From NCBI GenBank assembly GCA_003260075.1, contig QLIY01000496.1, positions 1-64,000 on the forward strand: a stretch of DNA of 64,000 nucleotides. Direction: 5' to 3'. Below the pieces are notes generated by a model. It made no database searches. It was not told the origin of the DNA and saw nothing but the letters and a program-made list of their open reading frames with translations. This document shows positions 38,072-51,117 of this stretch, one piece after another (position 1 is the first letter of the stretch; each line of letters opens with the position of its first letter). A program made the translations under genes and the position numbers. The DNA comes from Phallusia mammillata. Lineage: Eukaryota; Chordata; Ascidiacea; Phlebobranchia; Ascidiidae.

Positions 38072-40952
38072 AAACGAGCGTTACAAACCAGCGTTAAAAA
38101 TTTTACGTTTCGGGAGGCCTGTGGGTGAACCCTTTGGTCAATCAGGGTCAAACTTCAGGAGAATCAAATTTGGATTATTAACTAGCATCTCTGTAAATTT
38201 GAATAAATTTAAAGCACTCTTTCTTGACCACAAGCCAGCGTTAGACAGAAAAAAGAAAAAAGAAAAAAGAAAAAAAGAAAAAAAAAATACGGACAAAAAC
38301 AATATGTGTCCCCTTCAGGGAAGGGGACCCATAATTACTGCGGAGACTTACCTTGACTTTTAGCAGTGTTCACTTGACAAAACAATAATGCAAAAACCTA
38401 TTGCAGGACACTGTGTTACTAAAACAACAAAACAGTCATTATTGCAGACATCATCCAGAAACAAAAACACAAATTTCTGTCCAACTGAGCAATTCTGGCT
38501 ATCCCAGGAAAACGTTTGTGGTTTTAAATAGGTTCCTCGCTTTGCTGGCAGCTCGTTTTGCTTTCACGTATCTGTCTTGCGTGTAAGCATGCGCGGGGTT
38601 GCAACTGGTTTTTCCACTTGCCAGCTAATGGCGTTGCAACGGTTTTACACAAACCAACACAGCCAACAATTTATAAAAGATTGTAAACTTTTGGCCCCCA
38701 AACATGCAAGCATGAACTGCTTTGAGACATCATCTTCACAGCACGATGTATATTTCACAAGCCTTATGGAATAGATCCAAGCGATTTCCTGCGCAATCTC
38801 AATCCAACAACCAACCAGGATAAGCTTTGTCATTTATCAGTGTGATCTGGCACTGATTGTGCAAAGGAATAAGCATTCAATTGTTGAATAGAAAAACAGG
38901 ATGATAACGTTATTTAATGTGTTACAACCTGTTCTGTAGCCAAACTGCCCTAAAAACAACTGTAAGAAAATACTTTTAGTCTCGTGTTTTTGAACCTAAC
39001 TTTCTGTTCATTCTTTGCTCGTCTTTCCTCTTTCTATTATTTGTAAAAAAAACTTTTCACGCACTTTCAAAAAGGTTTGGATTTACCTTTAACTCTTACG
39101 ATAACAAAAACGCAAACGTAACTAAAACAGCAGAAGGCTGATCTGTACTCGGTAATCTTTATCTGTTTAAATCTAGTCTGGTGCCTTAGTTTCCCCACAA
39201 GCTCAACCAAAAAAGCTTGGCTAAGACATCTTTAAACTTTGAATTGTCAGTTTTGCCTTTTTCGTGGAAAACTGATCAACGCATGTAACGTAGCCAAAAC
39301 TGAAGTTTCGTTCCAACGCGTGAGTAGTTTGATTTCTTGCATGGCATTTCCGGAAATAAATTTTGACGAATTTGTCTGCGTCTCCACCTAAGCAAAACTG
39401 TTCGTTTGCAGTGAGCAAATTAAACTGGCATCCTAAAATATTACCGGCCACAAAATGTCACAAACAAAGTAAGGATTTGCCTAAATATAGTTATTAAGTA
39501 ATCCTTTTGGTCTAGTTAGGAAAAGGCTACAATAAACTACACATGTCACACAAACTAAAACAACTTTTCGCATACACACTGAAATTCATCTTATTGAGAA
39601 TTAGTATGCGCTCATGACCAGCACGCTTGCACACCAACCCTCTCTGACAACTGCCACTACTAACTTTACACTTAGCCGTTACAATTGAAGCGGTTTGTTA
39701 GTTTGGCGACGCCCTTACTACGCACCAAACTAAACTCAAGACTGAAACAGCATTGCAGCCTGGAATGCCAAGTACAGCCTCCCAGTGGGCTGTGTTTTAC
39801 TCAACAACGCAATGCCGGCGTTCTTTACATTGCTGACACACATCGAACCTGGCATTGTAAACCCTGCAGGCTAAAACGCATCTGCCTTGCGTCCGTAAGT
39901 GCCCTGTGGCTCTCGGCCTGTACTAAGCTGTCGGACTGGCTAAAACATGACACGTGTATTTTTAATTACACCCTTTTAACAAGTGCTTGCTTCACCACGA
40001 TGTGCTTATCTTAAACAAAAAAGCCACATATCAGCCAAGTTTTATCCGTCTTTGGTGTTAAATGATGTTTGATATGGGTTAGTTCTTAAGTATAGCTCAA
40101 CACACAACCTACATCTCGTTGGAGGAAAAATATTTTAAAAGTAATTTCACTGAGTATTTCTGTGATGTAAATGCACTGACCTCCAAATCTCAATATGCTG
40201 TGTGATTGAATTCGCAACGATTTTTGTAATCTAATCCACCATACGTATTAAAGATGTCTGTTTTTGACAGGAAGTATTTCTTTTCAAATGACCGCGGGAT
40301 CAAAACCTCAATCATTAAACGTCATGTGGCTTATTTAAATTAAGTTTTACAGTGATAAACTTACAGTGAAAAAACAAAACAAAAAAAGCCTTTGATGTGA
40401 AAACAAATATAAAATACGAAAGAAACATCAACATCAGAAAACTTTGCTCAGTTGAAAACACGACAGTTAAGATATTCTTATGACTGATTTAAAATTTTGT
40501 TTTAATTGCATATCAGCAGATTTTACCAGCGCCTCCTGTCATGCTCAATTTCGTTGTAAGGTGTTGGTAGAGCGCAACTTCCTTTAACATTACGTCAACG
40601 TGTTTAGACAAGCAACTTTAAATAATTCATGAAGTCCAAGCTTGAGCTTACAGAGAAAAGCAGCAAAAACCGTGGGCGTGCATGAATGTGTGGAAATGTT
40701 TCAGCGATCAATTTTGTTACCTGAGGCAGTTTCTGTTGGCCTCAATTTTGTCTGTAATTTATTTCTCTACTTTGGTTCATCTACAAGTCACAACCTGAGC
40801 TCAAAGAACAAAATTTTTATCGAAGCCTACACTTAACGGAAGTATGAGCGTTAAATCAAGTTCAACCATTGTGTGGGTTGCAAGTAATTTCCAAGTCCTC
40901 AAATTATCTGCTGCTGAATAACTTACATAAGTCCACAGGTTTTCACGTAAGA

Positions 40953-41235
40953 AGCTTATTGCTTTTGTACGTAGAATAAGCCCATAAACTTATAAAGGCT
41001 GGGGGGCAAAACGCTCAATCACTTTCCTTTAAAATACTTAGAAAACTTAAAGTAAATGTCAAATGTCACAAACTGTACACGCATGTATACATTAGCGTAC
41101 AAAAGCAGCGTATTGCCTTTGTAAGTTTGCATGTAGAATAAGCCCATAAACTTATAAAAGCTGGATGGCAAAACGCTCAATTACTTTCCTTCAAAATACT
41201 TAGAGAGACTTAAATGTAAAATGTCACAAACTGTA
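40953..41235. repeat. Tandem duplication of ~160-bp unit
   Basis: The block containing gtagaataagcccataaact and ggcaaaacgctcaat at about 40970-41100 is repeated at about 41133-41235. The second unit continues after the MITE at 41784 (cgtgtatacatcagcgtac), showing that the element split it. Confidence 0.8.
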
Positions 41236-41237
41236 TA

Positions 41238-41781
41238 CAGTCAAACTTCGATACTATGCCACCCTTTGGGACCGAGAGAAAGTGGCATGGCAGCGAGGGT
41301 GTCATAATAGCGAGGGTTGTTTTTAACGAGGGTTGTTTAACTTGTGACGGGGGGTTGTTTAACTTGTGACGTGACAATGTACTGTAATGCCACGTTCTGT
41401 TGTACGATTATAATTTATTACAGTATACAGTATAATTTATTACAAAAATACGGATAGATCGTGCCTAGAACAAACAACATCTGTTAGTTTCGCCGTGCAA
41501 AGCCGTGAAACCTCTTAACATGACCTTTATTTAACGATTTGCTTTTCGTGTTTTCTCTGTTTCATCATGAGCTCAAACCGAAAGTTGTCCGAAGGCCAAA
41601 TTTTTCAATCCATAACCAGACCATTAATACAGTAATACTGTTCTGTCATGTGTCATGGTATCAAGGGTAAGGGGTGGCATAGTAAATATATTTTCTATTG
41701 AATTTAGTTGGTGACGATCAAAAATGGTATAGTAGCGAAGGTGGCATAATAGCAAGGTGGCATAGTATCGAAGTTTGACTG
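41238..41781. mobile_element. Tigger/pogo-like MITE
   Basis: The 544-bp element starts CAGTCAAACTTCGATACTAT and ends with the exact complement, ATAGTATCGAAGTTTGACTG. TA lies on both sides (41236-41237, 41782-41783). CAGT termini with a TA target are typical of pogo/Tigger elements. Sub-terminal words such as ggcatggcagcgagggtgtc and ggtggcataatagc repeat inside. It encodes no transposase, so it is non-autonomous. Confidence 0.85.
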
Positions 41782-43054
41782 TACACACGTGTATACATCA
41801 GCGTACGAAACATGTACGCGCATTGCACGAACGGAAATGGGCTAATGCATTACAATTTGAAACTGGTCCAACTACATACAGAGTTCAACATACATGCTTG
41901 GGCAAACCTGTCGCCTTCTACTGGACGATGTCTGCTTTCTGTCAGAGGCAAATAGCCATTAACTTACACCAGCCATTAACTTTCCCTTGAGATCGCTGGT
42001 ATTTCTTATCTCCAACTCTTGGCCACGATCCATTTGTGAAACAACACGTTCCAACTGCTTAAACTGAGAAGTGCGCAGCCTACGGTCCGTGAAATGAAAA
42101 GTTGTGCGCTGCGATGAAGTTTTCAAAGGCTTAATTAAGTATGCCAATTTGTTTTGTCATGCTAGTGAGCAATGGTAATCGAATCAGTTTATAAGCAGAT
42201 TGTTTTTCTATGTAATTGACCTATAACCACTTGTAAATGTTTTCTGTTAGCTATTTGTCGTGTTTATTGAGAAAAATAAAAGCCGCATGCTTTATTGTTC
42301 AAATGTTTTGACCAATGCTCACACTATTATCATTAACATGAGGGACCACATCACTTAAACCCAATTATAACCACCTGATTTCATGAATCACATAAAACAT
42401 TGATATAAAGCTGCTAAACAAACGTCGCGTAAAAGCAAAAATGAAAAGGTCTGCAACACTGGCATTACAATTTGTCGAAATGTTTGAATATACACTACAG
42501 CATGTTGCTTTAGTACCGTGTCTGATGTGCATCAAAACAAATTATATCACTTTTTTATGTCCGCGGCTGCATCTGGTGATTTTGCTTTGCCAATCAATAA
42601 TAGTGGTACACACGTGACTTTAACAAAGAATGTGGAAGTTCCCACGCTATCCGAAATAATTCTGCGCGCATTGCTCGACTCGATGCATAGAATTCAACGT
42701 TAATGTTATAATACATTTTGCAGCATAATGCGCAAATTTGTGCATCCGTGCAAACAACTCGACTGAAATTTTAGAAGACTTATTGTAACAACTAAGATGA
42801 TAACATTTAGACTGGAAAAGAGTTTGCTTGCTGCTAAATTTACAAAGAGGATCATCAAACATATTGCTTTTAACAAATGTATTTTGCTCAAAGTGTTCTA
42901 TATTCTAAAAAAACATCTACATCTGGTCTAATGAATCTTACCTTTAATCATTCACAATACAATGCCAATTACAACTAAAATTAAACACCTTAAACTTTTC
43001 GTAAACCTTACACAGGACCCAATCCGATATCAAATGACACAATTTGTCAATTTA

Positions 43055-43075
43055 ATTTTTTTTTTTTAATTTATT
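43055..43075 (-). terminator. Candidate polyadenylation signal of Tbx6-like gene
   Basis: On the minus strand an AATAAA about 20 bases past the stop is followed by a run of A (AATAAATTAAAAAAAAAAA). It may be the true 3' end or a genomic A-tract. Confidence 0.35.
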
Positions 43076-43093
43076 AATCCATTTTAAGCGATT

Positions 43094-46000
43094 TCACGGT
43101 TCTGAACACAAAGGCTGATGTTGCTTATCGAATGCGGCTGTAACTTGCTGTGCGTGTTCCGGGTAAAGCAGAGCGTCGAGCCCAACTTCCAGCCGGCCTA
43201 CACCACCGCTGGGTGTAAAATTAGCGAAATCATTACTCCCCGCGGGATTTCTTTGTTCCCGCTGAAATGGAATGTTCGAGTAGATGCTGAACGGGATAAA
43301 GTCTGACACTTCTTGCCGGGAGGTCATTGAGTCGTCTCGGTTTGATGCGCACGGGGTTATTACGTCATTGTGCTTGGGTTGTTGATGTTGAAAAGATGGT
43401 GTGTGGAAAATATTCGGTCCTGTTGAATTGTTTGTGATGGTCTGCAATAATACGAGCAAATTTAAAGGTGAAAGTTTCTGGAGGCTTAAAATGGGGATTA
43501 AAGCTTGTAAGGAGTTGTTTATGTGAATAAAAGAGTGGGTGTGCACTATATTTGAAAGATATGTATGTTTGTACAACAAATATAAAGTTTGGAACAATAC
43601 ATATGCATCATAAGTTAATGCGAAAAATAACGGCCCAAATAGTCGTAAAAAGCGAGACCTTTAAATAATAAAGCATGTCGCATTTTACGTCTATTTAGGC
43701 CGTTATTTTCATTATAAGGTTATAAAGTTAGCCGTTAAAATCATTATTCAGACGCTTACGCCACATCGTAATAGCAAATTTATAAACTATTTCCACTAGG
43801 TTAGATACCAGCGCGGAAATTGCGTTTATAATTCAAACATAACAAGCTGACATTTCGTGAACTTTTGTTGAAGTGAAAACGTATCAGGTTCCACCCACGG
43901 GAAATAACCGAAACCACGGTAACAAACACGTGACATACAGGGCCGGGTCCCAAATGTATTCTGTGCCATAAATCACACCAACGCACATAACGTGTGTTGG
44001 TATTACGTTTTTTTTTAGTTCTCTTTACCGCAAAAAACAAATAACACATAATGTTGAACCCTGTGGCCTTCTTCAAATTAGAATTGCTAAGTACCAGTTA
44101 AACACTTATTTATGCATAACCATGTCCAGTCAAGTCAAATTTTATGTGCATCAAATATGTGTTGTTAGGCAGTTTCGTGAAACAACAAGGACACTGAAAA
44201 ACAAAACTTTACTTATCGAAATAAGTGTCCTGTTATTTGCACAAAGAATGAATGTAACAAGCTAATTGAATGCAAGTGAAGAAATAAATTCAAACCTTGG
44301 CAAGAAGTGAATGCGTAATAGTGAGGCCCTCATCGGATTGTTGGTTGAGATTGTTGTTATAAACTGGACCTTGAGTAAACTGGTTGACACTGTTGTGTTG
44401 GAACTGCTGCAGTTGATGAGGATTGTTGTTGTGCTGTGCGTTCCCCAGGTCTGCAAGCGGGACGCACAGTTGGAAATTTGTGTTTCAATGTCAAAGTGAT
44501 TTACCTATTGTGTTTGGGATCGTCGCTGTGTGCCCGTGAGGGGATTCCCCATGTCTGCTCCAAACTTTGTTCGTTTTTTCTGCTGTTGTTTTCTGTTTCC
44601 ACTGTTTGTTGCTGTCGCGAAATCCTAAAATATTTGGATTTACAATATTTTTTAAAAAAATTAGCTTAAAGGACATTTAGCTTTTTTTGCAAAGGTTAGC
44701 AAAATAGTAAAAATACAACAAAACCTAAGGACACGGTTCTTCAATATCCAACAACCGTCTAATGTAATTAATTCGAAAAACCACGGTCTAAAGTGGCATT
44801 TATTTAACCGTAACCAGCCTTCCAACACTTTTAAGTTGAAATATCAACAAAAGTACAGAAAACTAGCACTACACGTAGAACAGTTTTGCGAGCCATCAGT
44901 ATGAGTACACAAATCCGGTTTGATAACTACGTAGTTTTTTATTCATACACTTGGTATTTGGACTTGAGCTTATATTATCTATCACACCAGTTTGTACAAA
45001 CCTTTTGCAAACGGATTTCTGTCGATTTTAAGTTTCGTAATCTGTTGGTTTTGATAAGCAGTGACTGTTGTAAACGCACACTCCGGAAAAACCACAGTCG
45101 TGACATCATCACTAGGGACGTCATTGGTCGTCGACAGCAGACTCTCTAGCTCCGACAAGCGGTTGGTGTGACACTCGATAAGATGGATACGAGGTTGGTA
45201 TTTGTGCATTGAATGTAGGATGACCTGTTGGTTAAGTTGGGTTGAGAGTTAATTTTGCTGGGTGAAAGAACACAAAGAGACACAACTGCACTGAAACTAT
45301 CACGTAGCTGGAAATTTCTGTTCAACGTTAAAATGCTAAGTGGAGCGTAAAATAGTGGAGGGCACAATTGGTGGATGATGACTGAACGCGCTGCAGCTAC
45401 ACCGTATTATGAACCGTTATGTGGCGAAAGCTCACCAGAGAATGAGTTTGGCGCATTGTAAGTACAACACGACTGGGGGGAATCATTGGTGGAACCAGTC
45501 TAGAGGGGGCATAGAATCTACGCAAGTGCATTTCGTTGCGTTGTCACGTGCTTGCATTCTTTTTTCCTTTGTTTATCGTGCACTGTACTACGTGCATACG
45601 GTATTATTTACCCTGATAAAGACGACCTGTATAGGACGTCGAAACGTCGGAATAAATATACAATTACCAGAAGAACTCTATAAACTTGAGTGCATTTCTA
45701 CGTTATACAGATTACATTTCAACCTTGTCATCGGATACAATTCACAGCACAGCAAACTAGAATTAGGTCCTTACGTGTCCTTTCCTGTTCATTTCATAAT
45801 TGGTGAGTTTCAGTTTGTCGAAACTGATCGGTTGTCTCATCCACAAATCACCACGGGATGGTGAATCGGGGTGAAAATAAGTGCAAGGTTGCGTTGAGGC
45901 TTCTGTGGTACCGGCTGCCATCCACTGTGAACTGTGGTATACATACCTGGAAGACAGATGAGATTTTGAGTAAAGCTTAACCAATCGTTTTTGTCCCAAC

Positions 46001-47967
46001 CAACGAACCATACGGCCAACACGCGTCCTTTGTAAGCACCCTAAAAGTATTTTTCTTGACTTATTTTTTAAACAGAATAAAAGTAGAATACTTTCCAACA
46101 AAAAATTGACATTATTGACGCAATTTAATAATCGCTAACAGGCAATTTAATAACCTGTCTTTCAAAAAAACTGTGCGTGTGTGCTTTATTTACATTTAAG
46201 TCATCCTATACCTGTATCTGTTGTTGTCAACTGGAAGGATTTCTATTGCCAGAGCGTAATTCTTATTTGGATCCAAATCACGAATGTTTAACTTCACAGC
46301 TGGAAACATTCTCCTAAAAATCAAGATAAATTATGAACTCATGCCTTAGCTAACTCAAACTACTTTACCTTCCGGCCTTTGTAATTATCATTTCAGTTCC
46401 GAGTTCAAAAAACTTTAGCCAAAGTTCTCGATTTGAGAGTTCAATCGTCGGACGTTTCCTTGCAAATTGAGACTCGGCTTAACAAAAATTAAACTTGAAT
46501 TTTAGTAAAAAGTTTCAACTGAATTTGATTTGCAAACAGTGTTGTACCTGCTAAACCGTCGTGTAAAGTCATTGTTGGGGCGACAAGGGCTGGCGTGTCG
46601 CTCCCTGATTGGTCACTTTCGCTATGGTTTGGTATTTTCATGTTTAGCTCTTCCTGGCTTATTAGCGCCGTTGGTGGTTGGCCCCAGGTTGTGGAGTTTT
46701 CCGCTACAGCGACTTCAAACACGTTAGGGGCAGATCTATGTGGGTAAGTGTCAGGAAAACTCGGTTGCTGATAATAAGGCTTATCCACAGGTGGCTGGCT
46801 CGAAACTACATGCGAGTAACTCGGGGCCGCGGATCCGCATTGCTGCGAATAGTACTCGACCGGGTACGGCTCCTCATGAAACGAGTCTCCATGTCGTGAG
46901 TACAACTCGTAATTGTGATTCGGAGTTGCTGTGTCAGGCACTGAACAATAAATGCTTTGAATCGAGCCGGACGAGTTGCTGTCGTCATCAAGTGACGTCA
47001 CTGATTCTGTGAGGTCTATCACGTGATCACTCGTGTCCGGACCTGCGAGTAGGAAGAGTAAAAGTTGAGTTTGGAATCGCAAAACTGAGGGAGTTTGATC
47101 AAAACGTTTTGTACCTCGTTGACTTTGATTCGGAGATACGAGAGGATTGCTGAAATAAGAGAAGAAAAGATTGGAAAAAAGCCAACAGAAAGGTAAAGTT
47201 AGGAGAGTTTAAAAAGCACAAAAACAGTTTTGCAAAGGAAGACAACAAAAAATACAACAACACTAAATAGTTTTCCGAGAAGTCCAAAGTGAATGTTTTC
47301 AAAAACTACTTGAGCAGAAAGTGAAACCTTATTCAGTGATCAAAATATTGCTCGACTGTTTAACCACCAACCTATGACAAACATTCTGCTGTTGGTCATT
47401 GTAGTTTTGCAACGCTGAAGATTCGTAAACCGTGGGTCGCCATAAAGGTGCCGAATTGCCATCAGCAGCTTCTTGACCGGGAAATCCTTGTTCAAACTGA
47501 TGTCCATTCGAATTGGTCAGCTCTTGGAGCAAATGATTCGGGTTAAGTCGGTCACTTTGGTTGTAAGCAATTTCGTTTGAGCCTAATACATATTCCTCAA
47601 TTGTATTCTGCTCCGGTGGTGGTTGTTGAAATGGATAACCGCCTTCGAAGCAGCCAAAATCCTCCCCAGTTGACGTCACATTTGTAAGTGACGTCACACT
47701 CTCTAGTGACGTCAGAAACGATTCATGACCCGGTCTTGTATCTGACGTCATGTGTCCCAGGCTAGTGTCAAATTGGACAGGACTACTGTGTCTTTCAGGA
47801 GTAAAGTTAAATTTGTTTTCATTACTTTCCACGATTTTGTCGATGGAACTAAATCCGCTAGGTGATGACAAAGATGAACCGCTCTGTAATAGCGATAATG
47901 TGACGTCACGTGTAGATGCGTCATCGTAAACGACATTGTTGGCCCCAGAAAATACCACTTCAGACAT
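43094..47967 (-). CDS. Tbx6: T-box transcription factor, Tbx6-like
   Basis: Ten exons join in phase to 784 residues: 47372-47967, 47115-47149, 46548-47042, 46369-46477, 46212-46313, 45775-45946, 45002-45224, 44505-44624, 44296-44450, 43094-43441. The T-box spans about residues 383-590: [87 protein letters not shown] and [22 protein letters not shown] together with WMRQPISF fits the Tbx6 subfamily better than Brachyury, Tbx2 or Eomes. The T-box has a lengthened loop (residues about 515-540). The long N-terminus is Ser/Gly-rich and acidic; the C-terminus is Asn/Gln-rich, as in activators. In Ciona, Tbx6-related genes drive tail muscle; that role here is inferred. The ATG directly follows an acceptor-like atacag. 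Intron 6 holds interspersed repeats. Confidence 0.95.
45226..45700. repeat. Interspersed repeats in Tbx6 intron 6
   Basis: At 45361-45425 is the family shared with 24627-24690. At 45612-45657 is a hammerhead-like unit (CCTGATAAAGACGACCTG, then GACGTCGAAACGTCGG) with one core change, preceded from about 45528 by sequence similar to 11908-11994. Confidence 0.65.
46993..47908 (-). promoter_or_regulatory. Cluster of CRE octamers inside Tbx6-like exons
   Basis: Perfect TGACGTCA palindromes occur at 46993, 47671, 47689, 47707, 47743 and 47901, all within coding exons 1 and 3. They match the CREB/ATF consensus. They partly reflect the encoded Val-Thr-Ser repeats, so selection on protein is the alternative explanation. 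Confidence 0.4.
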
Positions 47968-50900
47968 CTGTATGATTAAAAATAGTTTATGAAAACGAAA
48001 ACATTGTAATGTTATTGCAAAAATTTAAACAGCCCCAGAATTAGTATAATTGCAATCTTACCAAGGTTGTAAGTCGGGCTAGACATTTCGGGCCGGGTTC
48101 AGGTTTAAATTATGTTAACAAACGTCTTGATTGGAGCCTGACTTGACATTTTGTGTCCGCTTTTAAAAAAAATATACCTAGCTAGGTAGCTAGGTTCGAG
48201 TTCGAGCTCGAATTTCGGGCCCGCGAACAATTCTGAATCACACCTCATGAAAAGAATTCTTAGCGTATATGGTATTTGTTCCGTTACATTCGCGCTTATC
48301 AAGAGGATTCAATCTCACAATTTCCAAGGACTATCTAGTAGTAAATAGGGATACTTGGAAGAAGTTAAATTGCTTTGCTTTGGACATACTGATAAGGAAA
48401 GCACAAAGCTTAGTTTGCAGCCCAGTTGGACCAATAGTTGCAAACCTTTTGAAAGAATGTAATCAAATATTCAACTCGGCAATTTGTAATAATGCAATCT
48501 ATCCAATCCCAACTTGGACTCAACTTACCTCGCACTTGTTGCACAAACTTTTCACACCTCGACCAACTTTTCAACAACTTTTCACCAACAACAAAATTTA
48601 CAAATCAACAGTTTGAGCAAAAGTCGATAATTTTTCCTATCGTCAACTCTGGCCACTCGACTGGCTACTGACCACGTAGGTGTAAAACGTTCTGTCATCA
48701 ACAATCGTTCCATTGTGACGTCACACACTGTCCCTTTCTTGCGCGTTCTAGATTTGATTCGAGGTGAAAGTTAAGGACAGTTGTTGCGCCAATCACCTAT
48801 GAACTTAATGGCAAAACAAGTCTCTATAAGTTTTGAATAATAACAGAAAAGTAACTGAAACCATATTAAAAATGGTTTGAGCATTGTTTGAAATGCTGGT
48901 TTAATGTAAAATCGGAGACATACTTTTCATGCAAACTGTCGTGTCTTGATTTCTGTAATGTTTTGCCAAATTAAGTCTGTATTTGAGAAATTTTAATACT
49001 TTGTATGTACCAGAGTGGTAAAAGGGCCTGAAATAAGAGCCCGAACCCGGTCCGAACCCGAAAGTACAAGTCCGAAACCTAGCCCGAACCCGAATCGTTT
49101 TGAGAACCCCGTTTAGGCCCGAAAGTGTGATTGACAGGCCTATACACTGAAGCCTCAGAAAAGACAACACACAAAATACACAATTGATCTTGAACAAGGC
49201 GTTTTAGGACTGTTTGACATTAGGGCAGCACCAGCAACTAGTTACTTATAGCTAGATAAATTTATTCTAAAAAATACTGACACAGAGTGTAAAGTCAGGC
49301 CTGAATCAAGTCCGATATTTATTAAACTTAAGCCCGAAAAGCCTGACTCTGGTTCGTGTCACTAACCCATTTGTGTCTTCAGCTCCAGAAAAACTTTTAA
49401 ATCTCACCAGCCCAGAACCCTGACATATACAATGTAAGTAGGGTATTCGAAATCAAAATTTTATTATGAAAAACGTAAAGATTTCAAATATTATTAAAGT
49501 CGGTTGCTGTAACTTACATTGACTCCCACATGCAGGAAAAAGCAGTCCTAAAACACTTTTACCAATCCACTATTGCTATAGGATAGTGCCGTAACGGTAC
49601 CTTTACAAATTTCGAATGTGGTAACCTACCCCAGTCAAACTTGCATTAATTATCATTGGCCTCCTTATAGTAACCCTGAAAACCCGTGATCTCCAATACT
49701 ATTAAAAACATGTGGACAGAAAAATCGGGGAATTTATAGTTAAAGATTAAGTGAAAAAATATCGATTTACTGATGGGTGTCACCACAGAGTAGAGGTCCT
49801 ACTCGCGGGCCCCGCTAGGTGGCCATAAGCCCCGGTTAAGAAAAGCAGAACTAAGCCAATGCTAAAAATGATTCAACAGCCTGGACCTACTGTTTAACTG
49901 AAGTTGTAAAAGCTTTTTTGTTTAGACGACAACATAACCTCATTCAAGACGCCAAATAAGCTTCCCAAACCCTCACAGTGGACGACCAACAACATCTAAA
50001 GTGTTCCGAACAAAATCCATCACGCCAAGTTTAAACGAGCCAAGTTCATGTTCACGAAACACAATGCAAGCGAAAAAAATATTTTGCGAAACACTAGAAA
50101 TAGGAGCATGGTTGTCATGCACACAAGGTACGCTGAATTACTAGGTTGTCACGGGCAACGCATAACAATCGGATTCCGCCAACGTGGTAACCACCAGCAA
50201 CAAGCGATAAACAAAACAAATGCCGTTGCGTTTGAAATTTCCGGCAAAAAACAGATATTTTGTGAAAAGGTACCTTTTAACCAAGTGTACAAACAAGCGT
50301 TAAAATATTTCGAAAATAGACTTCATAATCATGTTGATTTGCTCCTGACTTGTGTATAGTTAGGCCTATAGAGTAACGACTGGTTGTAATTTCAACAATG
50401 CAGTTCCATTACGAGTTATGCATAAAGCGCAACGAAGTAAATGAAAAACTTTGTCTTGTTTTGTAAGCACACGTTAGCCTTGTTTGCGCACCAAAGACCA
50501 ATTTAAATTCACATTTATTTTAATGTAATATAACTTAGCTAAATTTCACTTTAGGGCTGATTGGTTGTCCGTGATCGCCTTGTTTATTGTCATTGCATTA
50601 GTAATCCAAAATTTGATGTAGGCCTAGTTTGGCGTCTTTAAGATACGTCTCTTACGCCTATACTTTTGCATCTACATAACTTATCCTACAGTCATTTTGT
50701 CGATCTGTTAGTTCTGAAAATTGTCGAATTACGAGTTTTCGTAACAAAAGGTGAGAGCTTCGATTCTTTTCACCTTTGACCCCACGAGCTATCCTCACAC
50801 CGATTGAAAAAATAAAGAGTTTAATTTTGGCAACCGGGGAGCAGCATGGTCGGGCGATCGCGAGAAAAAGCAACAAAAAGCTCGAAGAGGAAAAAGAAAA

Positions 50901-51117
50901 ACGCACGAACAGTTGCGTCTGTTACGTCACAGTGAAAAACAATCGCGAAGGTGCTCGTTTGCGATGAAACAGAGGAATGATGTCATCAATCGGTAACGCA
51001 AAATCGACAGGCACGAACGGGTCCGAGGAGCGCCACCAAACGGCAGTGAGGAACAAAATTGATCTGCCGCGTGTTGGCGCTGTTGCATACGAGGTGGGTT
51101 AACATTTAGATCCCGTG
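47968..51117. other. Tbx6-like upstream region, no gene seen
   Basis: This interval separates the 3' end of PNUTS from the Tbx6-like start. A further TGACGTCA lies at 48716-48723, about 750 bases upstream of the start codon, a reasonable promoter position. Stretches rich in CCCGAACCCG at 49030-49110 and 48085-48230 belong to a low-complexity repeat family. Confidence 0.5.
48716..48723. promoter_or_regulatory. CRE octamer upstream of Tbx6-like gene
   Basis: A single perfect TGACGTCA within gtgacgtcacac, about 750 bases upstream of the Tbx6-like ATG. CRE sites are known to act in ascidian muscle enhancers; function here is inferred. Confidence 0.4.

Larger units (their letters stand above)
36835..43093. 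other. Intergenic with assembly gap and transposon
   Basis: No gene is supported between the PLAC8 start and the Tbx6 stop. The stretch contains the 636-N gap, a purine-rich (GAAAAAA)n tract at about 38246-38290, a two-copy tandem repeat at 40953-41230 and the MITE at 41238-41781. A 76-codon minus-strand open frame at 39221-39451 has no family resemblance. Confidence 0.55.

Noticed and set aside
37346-38151. Open frames of about 255-260 codons on both strands
   Set aside because: They run through the 636-N gap and contain almost only unknown residues.
39221-39451. 76-codon minus-strand open frame
   Set aside because: No homology to a known family could be recognised and no supporting splice or promoter signal is present.
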